Assembly: GCA_025766275.1 (NCBI GenBank)
Contig: JAFKAC010000050.1
Location: forward strand, 310,001 to 374,000
Origin: Lactarius indigo
Taxonomy: Eukaryota; Basidiomycota; Agaricomycetes; Russulales; Russulaceae
Direction of reading: 5' to 3'
DNA: 64,000 nucleotides
Both the position numbers and the translations under genes were made by a program. The stretch's first letter is position 1. Each line of letters opens with the position of its first letter. The notes under the pieces are model-generated. The model ran no database searches. It saw nothing but the letters and a program-made list of their open reading frames with translations, and was not told where the DNA came from. Below are positions 23,811 to 34,792 of this stretch, piece after piece.

Positions 23811-24679
23811 GACTCTGCATGCTACAGCTCGAGGTGTTGTTACTTGAGGCAGGGCTCAACACTCCATGGGCTTTGAGTCTTTGGCTAGAGGAAGTACGAA
23901 CAGGGGTGAGCTCCTTTCGGGACCGTGACTCGCCTGGCTCGCACTGGCAGTACGCAGATCGGTCAGCGTTGAGGTGACGCTACACAGTGATCTTAGCGAT
24001 CCCTCGGGCTGTCCATTCTGTTCTTTCTAGATATCGTGTTACCGTGACGCCCGTCCATCCGAATACCACATATAGCTGTCTCATTTGTTTTTAGGTTCAT
24101 AGGAAAGTGCCTGGATAGATCGGTATGCCACTGAGGGCAGAGAAAGGAGATAAAAGTAAAGCCGACGAGGAAGATATTTGAACGGGCAGGCGTCTACTCT
24201 TGGACGTTCGCCGAGTGGTTGTATCATAGAAACCAAGTCCTCAGAGTCATTCTGCCCGCGGTTCTGGAGTCGACACTGGCCCCATCGTGCACGCTAACAC
24301 GCAAATTCCACATGGCGCCATCAGTGGTTTCGGTGGTTAGTAGCGCTGGCATTACAGGATAGAAGGGGCCTGGAACGTGGCATCTCTTCTCCTTCGATCA
24401 TGCTGCGCGGCTCCTTTAACCTTTTCCTAATATGGTTAAGTACATACTGACATCGATGCAAATGTGCAGCCTGGGGGCGTGCCGAACCACAGCTGGGCGG
24501 GATGACCGTGACGCCCAGGGTCGCACTGGTTTGGTCAGCGCAGACGTGGGAATGTAGACAAGCGCCCTCTCACACCCCTCCCGGGCCCTCTCGGAGCCCA
24601 AGTGACGAGTGTGCCCGCTATCCTCAGACTTGCATCCCCTTGCTAATCTTCTTGGTCCGTTCGACTAGGGATCTCGGGA
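23811..24679. other. Intergenic stretch before the first G-alpha-like gene
   Basis: No gene supported. The last 40 bp or so (from about 24640) are shared with the stretch before the second G-alpha-like gene, marking the left edge of the duplicated unit. Confidence 0.4.
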
Positions 24680-26595
24680 TGGTGTTGGGGATTTTGGCCT
24701 CCTGGGAGGATTGGCTGGCGGCGAAACGGGCAAAGGCCCGCTCTGATAAAATTGATCGTCAGATCGAGGAGGACGCCAAATTCTTCAAGCGAACGCGCAA
24801 TGTCTTGCTGATGGGTTTGTATCTGATATTAAATATCGACCCTTGGACTGATTTTGTCCTTGAACTAGGACTTAATGACCCCGACACGTCTGCCATAGTC
24901 AGGCAAATGAAGATCGTACACCAAAATGGTTACTCTCGTGAAGAACTCCTCGAATTTCGTCCCTCCATTTGGAGCTATCTCCTCGAGATCTCCCGTCGTA
25001 TTGTACAGGACCTACAAAACTCGGGCCTCGAGCTCACGACTTACACAAACAAAGTGCGCATCTCTTACCCCACTTTTCGGCGCCGCACGTTGTGATCCTC
25101 TTACAGGCTAACTGCGAGCGCATTTTGAATCATCCCACGGATACCAACCATCCCGAGTTCTCTTTCCGACCCGAGTTCGCTGATGCGGTACAGGAACTGT
25201 GGACAGACGATATCATTACCGTGTTATTTAATCGTCCAACATGCTTCCCTTTAGCTAATAACGCCGCATAGTGAGTCCTTTTATCTGCCTCCTCGTTGTT
25301 ATCGAGCTACGCTCTATTACTCATCACAACCGAGACAACATGGCGAGTCTCCGTGTGCCACTCTGGATGTTATGTTGATGACCCTCCCACATAGCTTCTT
25401 TCCAGATATACATCGACTCACCTCAAAGGAGTATATCCCATCGATCAATGACGTACTTCGCGCGCCTTTGACACCTCATGGGGGAATTACAGAGACCTTT
25501 TTCCCCATGGGTCAACTATCAATTCGTTTATGTCGCGTCATTGGTCAGAGGGGCGAACGGAAGAATTGGATTCGCGTCTTCGAGCATGTCACATCTATCA
25601 TCTTTTGCACTTCCCTCCCAGACTACGATCGGCGGGACGAGTACGGAGAGGGGGGTATTTACCCTCCCCTCACCTCGACGTACCTGACAGCGATTACAGA
25701 ATCTACTAGCAAAATCTCTTGTCTTTTTTGAATCAGTCACCAACTCACGGTGGTTCTTGGGGACGTCTATCATGCTATTTTTGACCGGAATGGAAGAGTT
25801 TAAAGTCAAACTATCCAAGGTATGCTGCATTTGATTCCTGTCCTTCTATTGCCTAGGTTTCTATTCATTTCGTCAGGTTCCTCTGAAAGACTACTTCCCA
25901 GAGTTTACAGGGGGCACGGATGCTAACAAGGCGGCCAAGTACATTCTTTGGCGATTCATGCGGGCCAATCGTGCACGGTTAAATGTGTACCCCCAGTAAA
26001 ACATGCCCCCCTTATTCACCATAGTCGCGACTGACCTGCTAGCAACCACAGCGTCACAGATGTCTTTGACGCGTCTAACATCCGACTGGTCTTCATCGCT
26101 GTGAAGGAAACAATTCTTCACAATTCACTCAAAGGGAGTGGTATCCTTTGACAGACCCGTTCGTTCCCTTTGAATTCGCTTGCAAAACCGAACTTTGAAC
26201 GTTGAACCTCAGTGCACCACTGCTTTTTGACGGTTCATGAGATATTCCAACATGTCGTTTGTCTTTAGATGCTTGACCGGATAGTACGAATTGCGGCAGG
26301 GATTTACTGATTCAAATTATGCACGCTTTTGATTTGTTCGGTGGGCCATGATTGCTCCTTTTTCTAAGGAGCAGAATTCGACGCATCTATGACGGGAGGT
26401 CGCTATGGCCCGAAAAAAAAACGGTGTGAATTATGTGGACAGGCGAACCTCCGCTGAGCGAGACCATGTGCCGTTGGCCGCCATTGGGGCTCACTAATAC
26501 CCCACTGTTGGCAGTAGAAGGCATACTATAATTCCAGACACAGCCCAGTAGAAGAAACCTGAGTATTTCGTGCTCCTCAGCCCATCGCGGGATTC
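24640..26595 (+). repeat. Duplicated unit, copy 1 (G-alpha-like gene plus 3' flank)
   Basis: This stretch is repeated in the same orientation at 28450-30428 with high identity. The similarity covers exons, introns and about 440 bp of 3' flank (for example GAACCTCCGCTGAGCGAGAC at 26443 and near 30280). The flank match shows a DNA-level segmental duplication, not retroposition. Confidence 0.88.
24680..26151 (+). CDS. Degenerate G-protein alpha-like protein, copy 1
   Basis: The backbone is clearly a heterotrimeric G-protein alpha subunit: [91 protein letters not shown], and the C-terminus [16 protein letters not shown]. Every guanine-nucleotide motif is changed. The P-loop (GxxxxGKS) reads GLNDPDTS (24868-24891) behind an inserted segment. 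The switch I R-x-KTTG reads PLTPHGG. The switch II DVGGQ reads RVIGQ (25533-25547). NKxD reads TGME (25784-25795). The ATDT of G5 reads VFDA. GTP binding looks impossible. The start is uncertain; ATG 24680 lies in the first clear exon and no myristoylation N-terminus is seen. One junction (about 25650-25692) does not keep frame with any GT-AG choice I could find, so this may be a pseudogene. A paralogue lies 3.8 kb downstream. Confidence 0.75.
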
Positions 26596-26819
26596 TATAC
26601 ATAGAAATAGGGGGAGTTGCATGGTAGCAAGGTACATTACTGTAAGTTCCGTCCATTCGCGATGTCAGGGTGCGACGCGTGCGACTTGTCCGACCAGAAG
26701 AGGGAGGCGGCGCGCTGTTCCCGAAGTCAAGCATTTCCTGCGCCCCGCCGAAATGAACTCGGTATCGCAGGGTCTCTTTCGACCCTCCACGCAGTATCCT
26801 TGTACATACACACAGTCCC

Positions 26820-27770
26820 ATCGTATCATATCCTCACATCTCGAAGCCGATCAACGAGCTCATCAGGAGCTTCACGACGGTTTCGGGAACCTGCCGTGCC
26901 ATCTCAATGACGCAAAACAGGCGCTTGATGCGGATGCTCGGCCAGGCATTCTCCGTGCTAATGCCTACCTGGCGCAGCATGCCCACGGCGTGCCCAAAAT
27001 CGCACGTGCTGCAGAAGAGTTCGACAGCCTTGAGGGCGAGAGGGCAAGGTCGAGTGCAGTGAAGTTCATGATGGGCACCATGCGCAATTCAGCGTCGGAC
27101 GGAGTAAGGCTGGGGTCAGTCAGCATCGGGTGGAGCGAAGACGTCACAATGACAAGAAGGCGGTGGCCCTGTGAATGCACGCCTGCTATCAGACGCGCGT
27201 ATTGAATAGTCAAGGAGAGCGCTGCGTTTGGGGGATGCTCCACCATGAGCACGGTGGGGGTCTGCAGTGCCGCATTGGAGAAGCGTGGTCACAAGTGCCC
27301 AATCTGTGTAAGAATTCGTTGATCACGCCAGGGCGTTCGGATGGTAGCAGGTTCACTGGCATCCGCCTTGGATTCTGCTCACCCAAGACTCGGAGATGCT
27401 CGACTTTGTCCACTGCAGGTCCCGGTTGGGCCGTGAAGATCGGCGACCTCCGAAACGCCAACCGTGAGTCGCATCCCCTCCAGCGCATTGGCAAAGCAAT
27501 TTCGCCCGCGTTGATACGCTGACCCTCGACATCTTCTGAGATGCCAGCCATCGTACCGACCTCGATGTGTCGGTTGAACGCGAAATCGCGCGCCCGGGTG
27601 AGGCCAGTCCAATTGCGGCTTTCTCCTACACTCTCCGGTCTCACATTACCAAGGCGCATTGAGTACGAGCGGTCAATGAGCCCAGGGATGATGGTCGTGA
27701 CAGGTCGATGATAGGAGGAGACAACTTTGAACAGGTCGCGACGGTTGGTAGGCGTTTGACCTGGGTACAG
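26820..27770 (-). pseudogene. SEC18: SEC18/NSF pseudogene, second copy (D1 end and D2 end)
   Basis: Read leftwards, DFAFNRHIEVGTMAGISEDVEG (near 27570) matches the end of the NSF D1 domain. A degenerate stretch follows, then FSNAALQTPTVLMVEHPPN (near 27260), RLLVIVTSSLHPMLTDPSLT (near 27150), MLRQVGIST and RLFCVIEMARQVPE, with the natural C-terminus SLIGFEM and stop near 26840. The segments lie in different frames and the D2 P-loop is not recognisable. Its 3' flank resembles that of the copy at 17.5-18.9 kb, so both descend from one duplicated gene. The retained parts differ: the first copy kept the N domain and D1 entry, this one kept the D1 end. It sits between the two G-alpha-like genes on the opposite strand. 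Confidence 0.8.
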
Positions 27771-28428
27771 GAAAAATTTATTTTTTGGTTAATAGCGTAC
27801 GAGAGAGGGTGAAAAGCTGAAAAAAGTGAACTTACAGTAGCAGTGCGTGCCGGTGTGCATGGCTGTGTACAAGCGAGAAGGTTAAGCGGAAGGGGAAACA
27901 GCGACATTCACCAGCTGTCCCTCGGTGCCTTCCCATCAGAAGGAGAGCAATTAACCAGGTTGCATGTCGAGGGTCGAAAAGGAGAGGTGTTGAGTGGAGG
28001 GTAAGGATTAGGTGGAAAGAAGACTACATGTAGTACTATGGGTGGGTGTCACCGGTATGCATTTGGTAGTGAGCGAGAATATTCTCAGGAGATAGTGACT
28101 CTATCGTAAGAGAAGGGGGTGATGATAAGGGCAAGGATAAGGGTAGGGCCGTGACAGTCAGTCAGAATACTTGCCACTCAGGCTGTGCCCACTCCGAGTC
28201 TCCTTGACGTGTATCGCAACTTGAACCACGAGGCGACATCATTCGACGTAACCCTAGAAGGGACCATCGACAATGACTCAGACGATTTTTATTCCCACAA
28301 CTGGGGGGATATAGCCAAGGATATAGCACACGCCCGGAATTGTGCCTTACAGTAAGTTAGGGCTGATTGGTTTAAATTTGATCAGTGCCTATAGGCGCCC
28401 TTTCGCACCTTTCCCTCGTGTGCCCCAT
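27771..28428. other. Intergenic stretch before the second G-alpha-like gene
   Basis: An open stretch without ATG (about 28155-28351) could be a relic exon, but I do not recognise it. Nothing else is supported. Confidence 0.3.
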
Positions 28429-29982
28429 ATGCTAGACTCGACTCTTACCCTGCGCCCCCTTGCTAACCTGCGTCCCATCCTTTCGACTTTCCAACTCAGG
28501 GGTCTTCAGACGGTACTAGGGATTTTGGCCTGGAAGGAATGGGTGGCTGAAAAACGGGCTGCAAGACTGGCGAAGGCTCACTCTGATGAAATTGACTGCC
28601 AGATCGAGGAAGACTCCAGAGTCTTCAAGCGAACGTGCAAAATATTATTGATGGGTCTGTATCTGGTATCAAATATTGACCATTGGACCGATTTTGTCGT
28701 TGCACTAGGACTTAACGACTCCGACATGTCCGCCATAGTCAGGCAAATGAAGGTCGTACATCAAATTGGTTACTCTCGTGAAGAACTCCTCGACTTCCGT
28801 CTATCCATTTGGAGCTATCTCCTCGAGACCTCCCGTCGTATTGTACAGGACCTACGGAATTCAGGACTCAAACCCACGGCCCACACAAATATTGTGCGCA
28901 TCTCTTACCCCACTTTTTCTGCATTGCACATCGTAATCCCCTTACAGGCTAACTGCGAGCGCATTTTGAATCATCCAACGGATACCAACCGTCCTGAGTT
29001 CTTCTTCCGGCCCGGGTTTGCTGATGCAGTGCGGGAACTATGGACAGACGACATCATTGTCTTGTTGTTCAATCGTCCAGCATACTTTCCATTGATTGAT
29101 AATGCCGCATAGTGAGTCCTTTTATCTGCCCACCAGTTGCTATCGAGCTTCGCTCTATGACAATCGGGACAACACGTGGCGAGTCTTCCTACTCTGGGTG
29201 TCATGGTGACGACACTCCCATATAGCTTCTTTCCCGATATACATCGACTCACCTCAAAGGAGTATATCCCATCGACCAATGACGTACTTCGTGCACCTTT
29301 GGCATCTCATGTGGGAATTGTGGAGACTCGTTTCCCCATGGGTCAACTATCAATTCATGTTTGCCATTTCATTGGTCAGAGGGGCGAGCGGAAGAAGTGG
29401 ATCCATGCCTTCGAGAGTATCACATCTATCATCTTTTGCACTTCTCTCCCAGACTACAATCGGCAGGGCAAGTACGGAGAGGGACGTGATTGCCTTCCCC
29501 TCACCTCGGTGTTTCTGACAGCAAATGCAGAATCTACTGGGAGAATCTTTTGTCCTTTTTGAATCGGTCATCAACTCACGGTGGTTCTTGCGGACGTCGA
29601 TCATATTATTTTTGACCGGAATGGAAGAGTTCAAAGTCAAACTATCCAAAGTACGTTGCATTTGATTCGTGTCCTTCTATTGCCTATGTTTCTATCTATT
29701 TCGTCAGGTTCCCCTGGAAAATTACTTTCCAGAGTATACAGGGGGCACGGATGCTAACAAGGGAGCCAAGCACATTCTTTGGAGGTTCATGCAGGCCAAT
29801 CGTGCACGGTTAAATGTGTATCCCCAGTAAGACACGCTTTTCTTATTTATAGTAATCGCGGCTGACCCGTTAGCGACCACAGCATTACAACTGTCTCTGA
29901 CACGTCTTACATTCGGCTGATCTTCGTTACCGTGAAGGAGACGATTCTTCAGAACGCGCTCAAAGAGAGTGGTATTCTTTGA
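28429..29982 (+). CDS. Degenerate G-protein alpha-like protein, copy 2
   Basis: Paralogue of the gene at 24.7 kb with the same exon pattern and the same lesions. G1 reads GLNDSDMS (28708-28731), the switch II DVGGQ reads HFIGQ, NKxD reads TGME, and the switch I catalytic Arg is absent ([12 protein letters not shown]). The scaffold is conserved: [66 protein letters not shown]5 (TTVSDTS) is closer to the family form than in copy 1. ATG 28429 is the first in-frame Met, but the real first exon may lie upstream. The same junction that breaks frame in copy 1 (here about 29490-29526) breaks frame here too, so the change predates the duplication. If translated, it could only be a non-GTPase G-alpha mimic. 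Confidence 0.75.
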
Positions 29983-30428
29983 CAGATAGTACGTCTATTC
30001 TTCGTGTTCCCTTGAATTCACCTGCGAGATCGAACGTTGAACGTCGAACCTCGGTGCACCACTGTTTTGTCGACGGTTCGACAGAATATTTCAGCATGCC
30101 GTTTATCTTTACATACTTGACCGGATGGGACAGGATGTGGTGGGGATGTACTAATGACCGAACTAATGATGCACGCTTTTGGTTTGCTTAGTGGCCATTC
30201 CTCTCCTTTTTTTTCGATGCGGCTATGATGGGGGGTCGCTGTGGCCCGACAAAACGACGCTGTAAATTATGCAGATTTGTGAACCTCCGCTGAGCGAGAC
30301 AACGCGCCGTTGGCCGGAATTGGGGGTTCACTAATATCCCACGATATTGCCAGTAGAAGGCTTGATTTCAGACACAGACTCGATAGAAGAAAACCATGAT
30401 CGCGCTCCTCGGGTGATCGCAGGAGTCC
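28450..30428 (+). repeat. Duplicated unit, copy 2 (G-alpha-like gene plus 3' flank)
   Basis: Second copy of the unit at 24640-26595, in the same orientation. The identity ends shortly after GAAGAAAACCATGATCG (about 30390-30428). Confidence 0.88.
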
Positions 30429-31804
30429 GTACATATCCTCATCTCAAACATAAGGCGTGCCATGGCAGTTACCAAGAACTCATAGTAGATGATACTATAT
30501 GGGCCGCAGCTAGTAAATCTAGTAGAGTTCCAAGTCGCCTCATTTTTCTTCGCTCTCTTCGCACTCAATCCCATCGTCCCGTGTAGCTCGCACAGCTTCC
30601 ACTATCATACGGACGCATAGAGGTCTTACATTGTGATCTTTAGGTGTCGCAAAGCGATAGTGGCGGCTTCCCTCTTCGCCATGCTAATTCTCAGGCCCCT
30701 TCCATGGCCAATCTCTACACCCCGGACTACGGTAGCTCAGCGTGCAGTTCGTGATATGTCTGAAAGGCCTTGTAAAAAGCTCACGCTTTGCAATGGCGAG
30801 ATGGGTGACTTGATGTTTAGGACCATCTTGCCTCATCGCCCACGAGAATTGCGGGGTCAAATTGCCGGTTGGGTGGCATTAAAGATAAATTTTAAGGTCA
30901 CGAACGGGATCTCTAAGCGCACTCAACATCTCTAGCAAGGATACACGAGAGATTTCCTCACCCATGATAGAGACGCGGTATTGTATAAAAGTGATTCGAA
31001 GGTGAGGAATGAAATTAAGGGCGAGTGATTGTTCGAGCGAATAGTCTGAGTTTGTCGCAAGATTCGAGGGGGGGGGGGGGGGGCTTTATAGTCCATCTAT
31101 ACAATACGAAAAAGGTGCGCAGATCGTTGTGAGTCGGCGAAAATTCAGTACCGAGTACTGGATGGCGTCAGCGTGCGCCTCTTTTCATCTCTATAAAGAG
31201 ATTAGACGATATGTATTATATAGTAGATACTTAGACACGTGGGCCAGCTTCGAGGAAGAGTGCCTACGGTGTTCCGGTCTCCGAACGAATCATGATCGAT
31301 GCATGATCTAGTCTGCCTAAAAATGAGACCTGACCGCGTGACCAGCGGTTTCTAGGGGAATTAAGCTGATTGCTGGAAGTCTTCTGAAGTCCTGGTACCA
31401 TATCGTTTTCCTAATGGGCTACCGTTAAGCAGAATGTCTTTGTCCTCCGAGTCGTAGCTGCGTCTTGCGACTCTTGCCAGTGCCCTATAGACGGCGACAA
31501 TGTCATATAGTAGGCGTTCGGGTGGATGAAGAACAACTTTTTCCCGCATGTGGAGAACAGAACTGCCACGAAGCCTCTTGGCCTGACCATCGGCGCTTTA
31601 GTGAACATCAATTGACATATCTGGTGGGTGTCAAGCGGGAGTGTCCAGAGTGTCGATGCAGATGATGGCCCTGTGGCGGACTGGGGTGTTCCTTTCTATC
31701 TGTAGGTGTCTCCGGGAGTTTCGCATTCATATCACATGTGGCGTATCGTACATTCGAGGAGACCGAGACGATATCTAACAAGAGACAAACGAACTTCGGG
31801 CACT
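30429..31804. other. Intergenic stretch
   Basis: No gene supported. A run of 16 G residues lies at 31068-31083. An open frame at 30633-30935 has no motif. Confidence 0.4.
31068..31083 (+). repeat. Homopolymer G16
   Basis: Sixteen consecutive G residues, the only long G run in the window; expected to be length-unstable and error-prone in sequencing. Confidence 0.85.
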
Positions 31805-32694
31805 CTAAGGTGCCGATAACTTATCCTGACTGTACAAATCACTGCGCATATCACTGCGCATGTTAAAAGTTTCTTGATTTTTCTGTAGCCTGGCTCTTCG
31901 CTCTTGTGCGTACTGACGACGCAACAAGATCAATCCGATGGCATATAGGGTCCAGAAGATCTATATGAATGAATTTCAGCAACCGTGTCACAAAAGATTA
32001 CGTGGTCTAACGTACGATGAGCAACGCCAACCAGGTGTGCTTTGCGGACTGCCTGACATCAGCAGCCAAGAACGACGTTTTGTGATATATGCCGTCGTAA
32101 ACCTAGTTCCCAACACGGATAAGAAACGAATATCTCGTAGGGGCAGCGCCGACAGAGACGGACCTGGTAATTCGCCAGTCCAAGGATAACCAGACCCTGC
32201 ACTGCATGGAGGAAGTTTTGCGGCGGCCTGTGGCCGAGAGAGGGGAACGGGATGCGAATATAGTGGATAACGATCCCTAGCACCAGCTGCCCAATGTACA
32301 GTCCGATGGTAAATAAGCCACGTTTCTGTTCAGCGGAGGGGATGGTGAGTCTATGTCAACGCTCGGGGAGGAGTCGGCATACCCCGTGAGGTGTTAGCGA
32401 TGCGTGGCCAAAGTCGTGGGCCTTCCTTCCCATAATCCATGCTGCCAGAATGAGCGGGCAACCGATTAAGAAGTTGATGACCCAGTGCGCATGAAACCAC
32501 CTGCAAAAAACGCATGCATGCGTTAGCCGTCGGCGATGTCGACCCCCACAGGGAGTCATCGAGGCTAACCTGTTGGTGAAGGTGCGCATATATCGAGCAA
32601 TGAGGACGCCGGCAGGAAGGACGATCAAGAATGAGATGCCCGCAAGTAAGCCATGGGTACTGGCATTGTGTTTAAACTCTGTAAGGCCAGACAT
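31805..32694 (-). CDS. Cytochrome b561-type membrane protein
   Basis: A transmembrane di-haem electron carrier of the b561 type. From ATG 32694 the exons give THGLLAGISFLIVLPAGVLIARYM, NRWFHAHWVINFLIGCPLILAAWIMG, FGHASLTPHG, GLFTIGLYIGQLVLGIVIHYI, FLHAVQGLVILGLANYQ, KHTWLALLI joined to IFWTLYAIGLILLRRQYAQE, and a basic tail ending DKLSAP. His residues in THGLL, WFHAHW, DFGHAS and FLHAVQG are candidates for the axial ligands. I see about five helices and no N-terminal DOMON/cellobiose-dehydrogenase-like domain or signal peptide, so it is the stand-alone membrane module. It could pass electrons across a membrane to iron or ascorbate. Introns of 50-80 bp join in frame. No neighbour shares an obvious pathway. 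Confidence 0.82.
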
Positions 32695-33842
32695 AGCAAC
32701 CGCTCAGACGGGCAACGTCCTGAATCTGGGACTGGGAAGGGGGCGTTGCTGTACGTAGACAAGACAAAGAGGAGGGACGTTTATCTATGCAGTAGTAGAT
32801 ATATATGTCGCGGTGACAGCTTCCTTGTCACTGCCAGGGCGACCATCGCGCTCGAAGCAGTACAGTATAGGGTCTAAGTTTACCGCGGCCGCGGCTCAGT
32901 TAGAAAAAAAAAAAGTGTTCGACCATTAGAATTACGAGTGTTCTGAGTGGTCGACGGTCAGGTCTTCGCGTGAGAGGTCTTCGCGTGAGGACCTCGGAAA
33001 GGGCCCATCAGGAAAGTGAAACGACATAACAGTTTCTAGGGGCACTAGAGTGCACTACCCCGTCCCCGACCGATGCTACGGAGGGTTTTTCGCAATGTAC
33101 AGCCTGAACCATAGATCAAAAGAGAAGGAGGGCGAAGAACGGGTGGATTATGGGTAGTAGGGAAGTGCGAGATGGGACTCTGTGCTGAGGCTCACATGTA
33201 CAGAAATGGAAAGAAAATTTAAATTAGATTCATTCCTGTGGTAAAATCAGGATTTTAGGGTGGCGCCAACACCAATTGAATTGGAGCGCATTGAAATGCC
33301 AAGCGAATGTCCACAGACCGCAGTCAGCACGTTTTTATTTTTTCTGATGCGGCGGCCGGGTCCAATACAAAGTGGACACACAGCCCATTTACCGCCGCAG
33401 TCCGCAGCGCGTTAAACTCAAAGTAGAATACAGTAACCTCTTCATGTCCAGCCGGTATTCCGGACAAGAACAAACGCGACTACCCCATCCAAGGCGACTC
33501 TATTTCCACCGTGACGTTCTCGCGCTCATACAACAGTGTCCTGTAGGTCACTTGGCAACTGTCAGCAAAGCCGATGAGAAGCAATGGGCCTGAGAGATGC
33601 CCTTTCTCAGTAACCATTGACAGTGGCACTGAGGTTTGCTCGTGCTGCCTATGTGCTGATTATATTCGGCGAACATGTGAACGTTTGCATTCCACAACTA
33701 TTGGCGATGGACTTGTTTGTCTACCACGCGCCAGAACAAAGGTCTCAGTTCGTTCAACGTCTCATAACAACACAATTTCTACTTTCGGTCTTCAAACGAT
33801 CTATCGCTACTCACCTCAGTGGCAAGCCGTCTGTTACTCCTG
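32695..33842. other. Intergenic stretch between divergent genes
   Basis: No gene supported. It is the shared upstream region of the minus-strand b561 gene and the plus-strand Cys-rich gene. A NotI-type palindrome (GCGGCCGC) lies near 32885. Confidence 0.4.
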
Positions 33843-34792
33843 ATGTGGGGTTCTCTCTCTATTACGCTGCTTCTGGCAAGCATCACTTACAGTGTCTCAC
33901 TAACTGGGGTTCACGATCGATGGCTCGACCCTTATACCCTCCGTTCGAACCCGCTCTACCCGTACGCTCGTTCTCCCCCCTCTAGACAACTAGGCAACAC
34001 TCCTACCTATGGCTCTCGCATCTGGAAAGACTCGGATATCTCTCCATCTCGTACACGGCTCTTTAGACTCGGACGCCGTCAAGACACCTCTGAGACCGTG
34101 CCGCAGGAGCTGGACACGAGACCTACGCCGCAGGCAACTGGCGAGCCCTCAGTTCGGACGACGGTCTTCATCAACAATGAAAAAGACTTTGCCCTCCTGC
34201 TCCCGAGGCCCGGCGGTATGCTCGCTTCCGTGTTTTTAGTCTGCGCGCTCCGCTTCAACCGACTCCTTGCTAGAACTCGTATCCACCGCCGAATCAGACG
34301 CGCAATCGTTCTGCACTCCCGGGAGCTCCAACGGTGGCTGCCAGAATATCATGTCTGACGGTTTCATCACGGCTTCTGCTTTCCAGAGAGCGGAAGACAA
34401 TTCCTGGGTCCAGGTATGTCGTCCGTACCCCAGACAGACGATTCTGATTCGCCATATAGGTCACTGGCTGCCTCGACCCGAGCAAGATGAACATGGACCC
34501 GAATGATACTGGCGGACAGCTAGACGTGCGGTTCCCCAATGGGGCGCATTGCACTTTCGGCGAGGACGGTGCAAGTTTCATCGAACTGTGAACCTCCTCG
34601 ATTTCCTTGGTGGTGTAATGAACTAACAACAACGATCGCAGCGTCGAGCCCGCGTTGAACCGTTTCTGCATACGCTGCTGCAGCACCGCCGACGACCAGG
34701 TCAACTGCAACTCTCACAGGGATCGCCTTGGCTGCGAGAATGCTATACCAGGTACATATGACTTTCCAGACCTCGGCATAAACTGCGCGTGA
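33843..34792 (+). CDS. Secreted or type II membrane Cys-rich protein of unknown function
   Basis: ATG 33843 opens a hydrophobic N-terminal segment WGSLSITLLLASITYSVSL, a signal peptide or anchor. A Pro/Arg/Thr-rich spacer with RRQDTSE follows, and then a conserved-looking domain spread over four exons: INNEKDFALLLP, ELVSTAESDAQSFC, GGCQNIMSDGFITASAFQR, VTGCLDPSKMNMDPNDTGGQLD, GAHCTFGEDGASFIELVEP, NRFCIRCCST, VNCNSHRDRLGCENAIPG and LGINCA. Ten Cys residues fall in the C-terminal domain, enough for five disulphides. The GQLDVRFPNG core looks like a small beta structure. I recognise the style of widespread agaricomycete secreted proteins but cannot name a family. The acceptor at about 34274 restores frame; the earlier TTTTAG does not. 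Small effector-like or wall protein are possible roles. Confidence 0.65.

Noticed and set aside
28155..28351. Open, ATG-less stretch as first exon of the second G-alpha-like gene
   Set aside because: It is not present upstream of copy 1, shows no G-alpha N-terminal pattern and has no start codon in frame.
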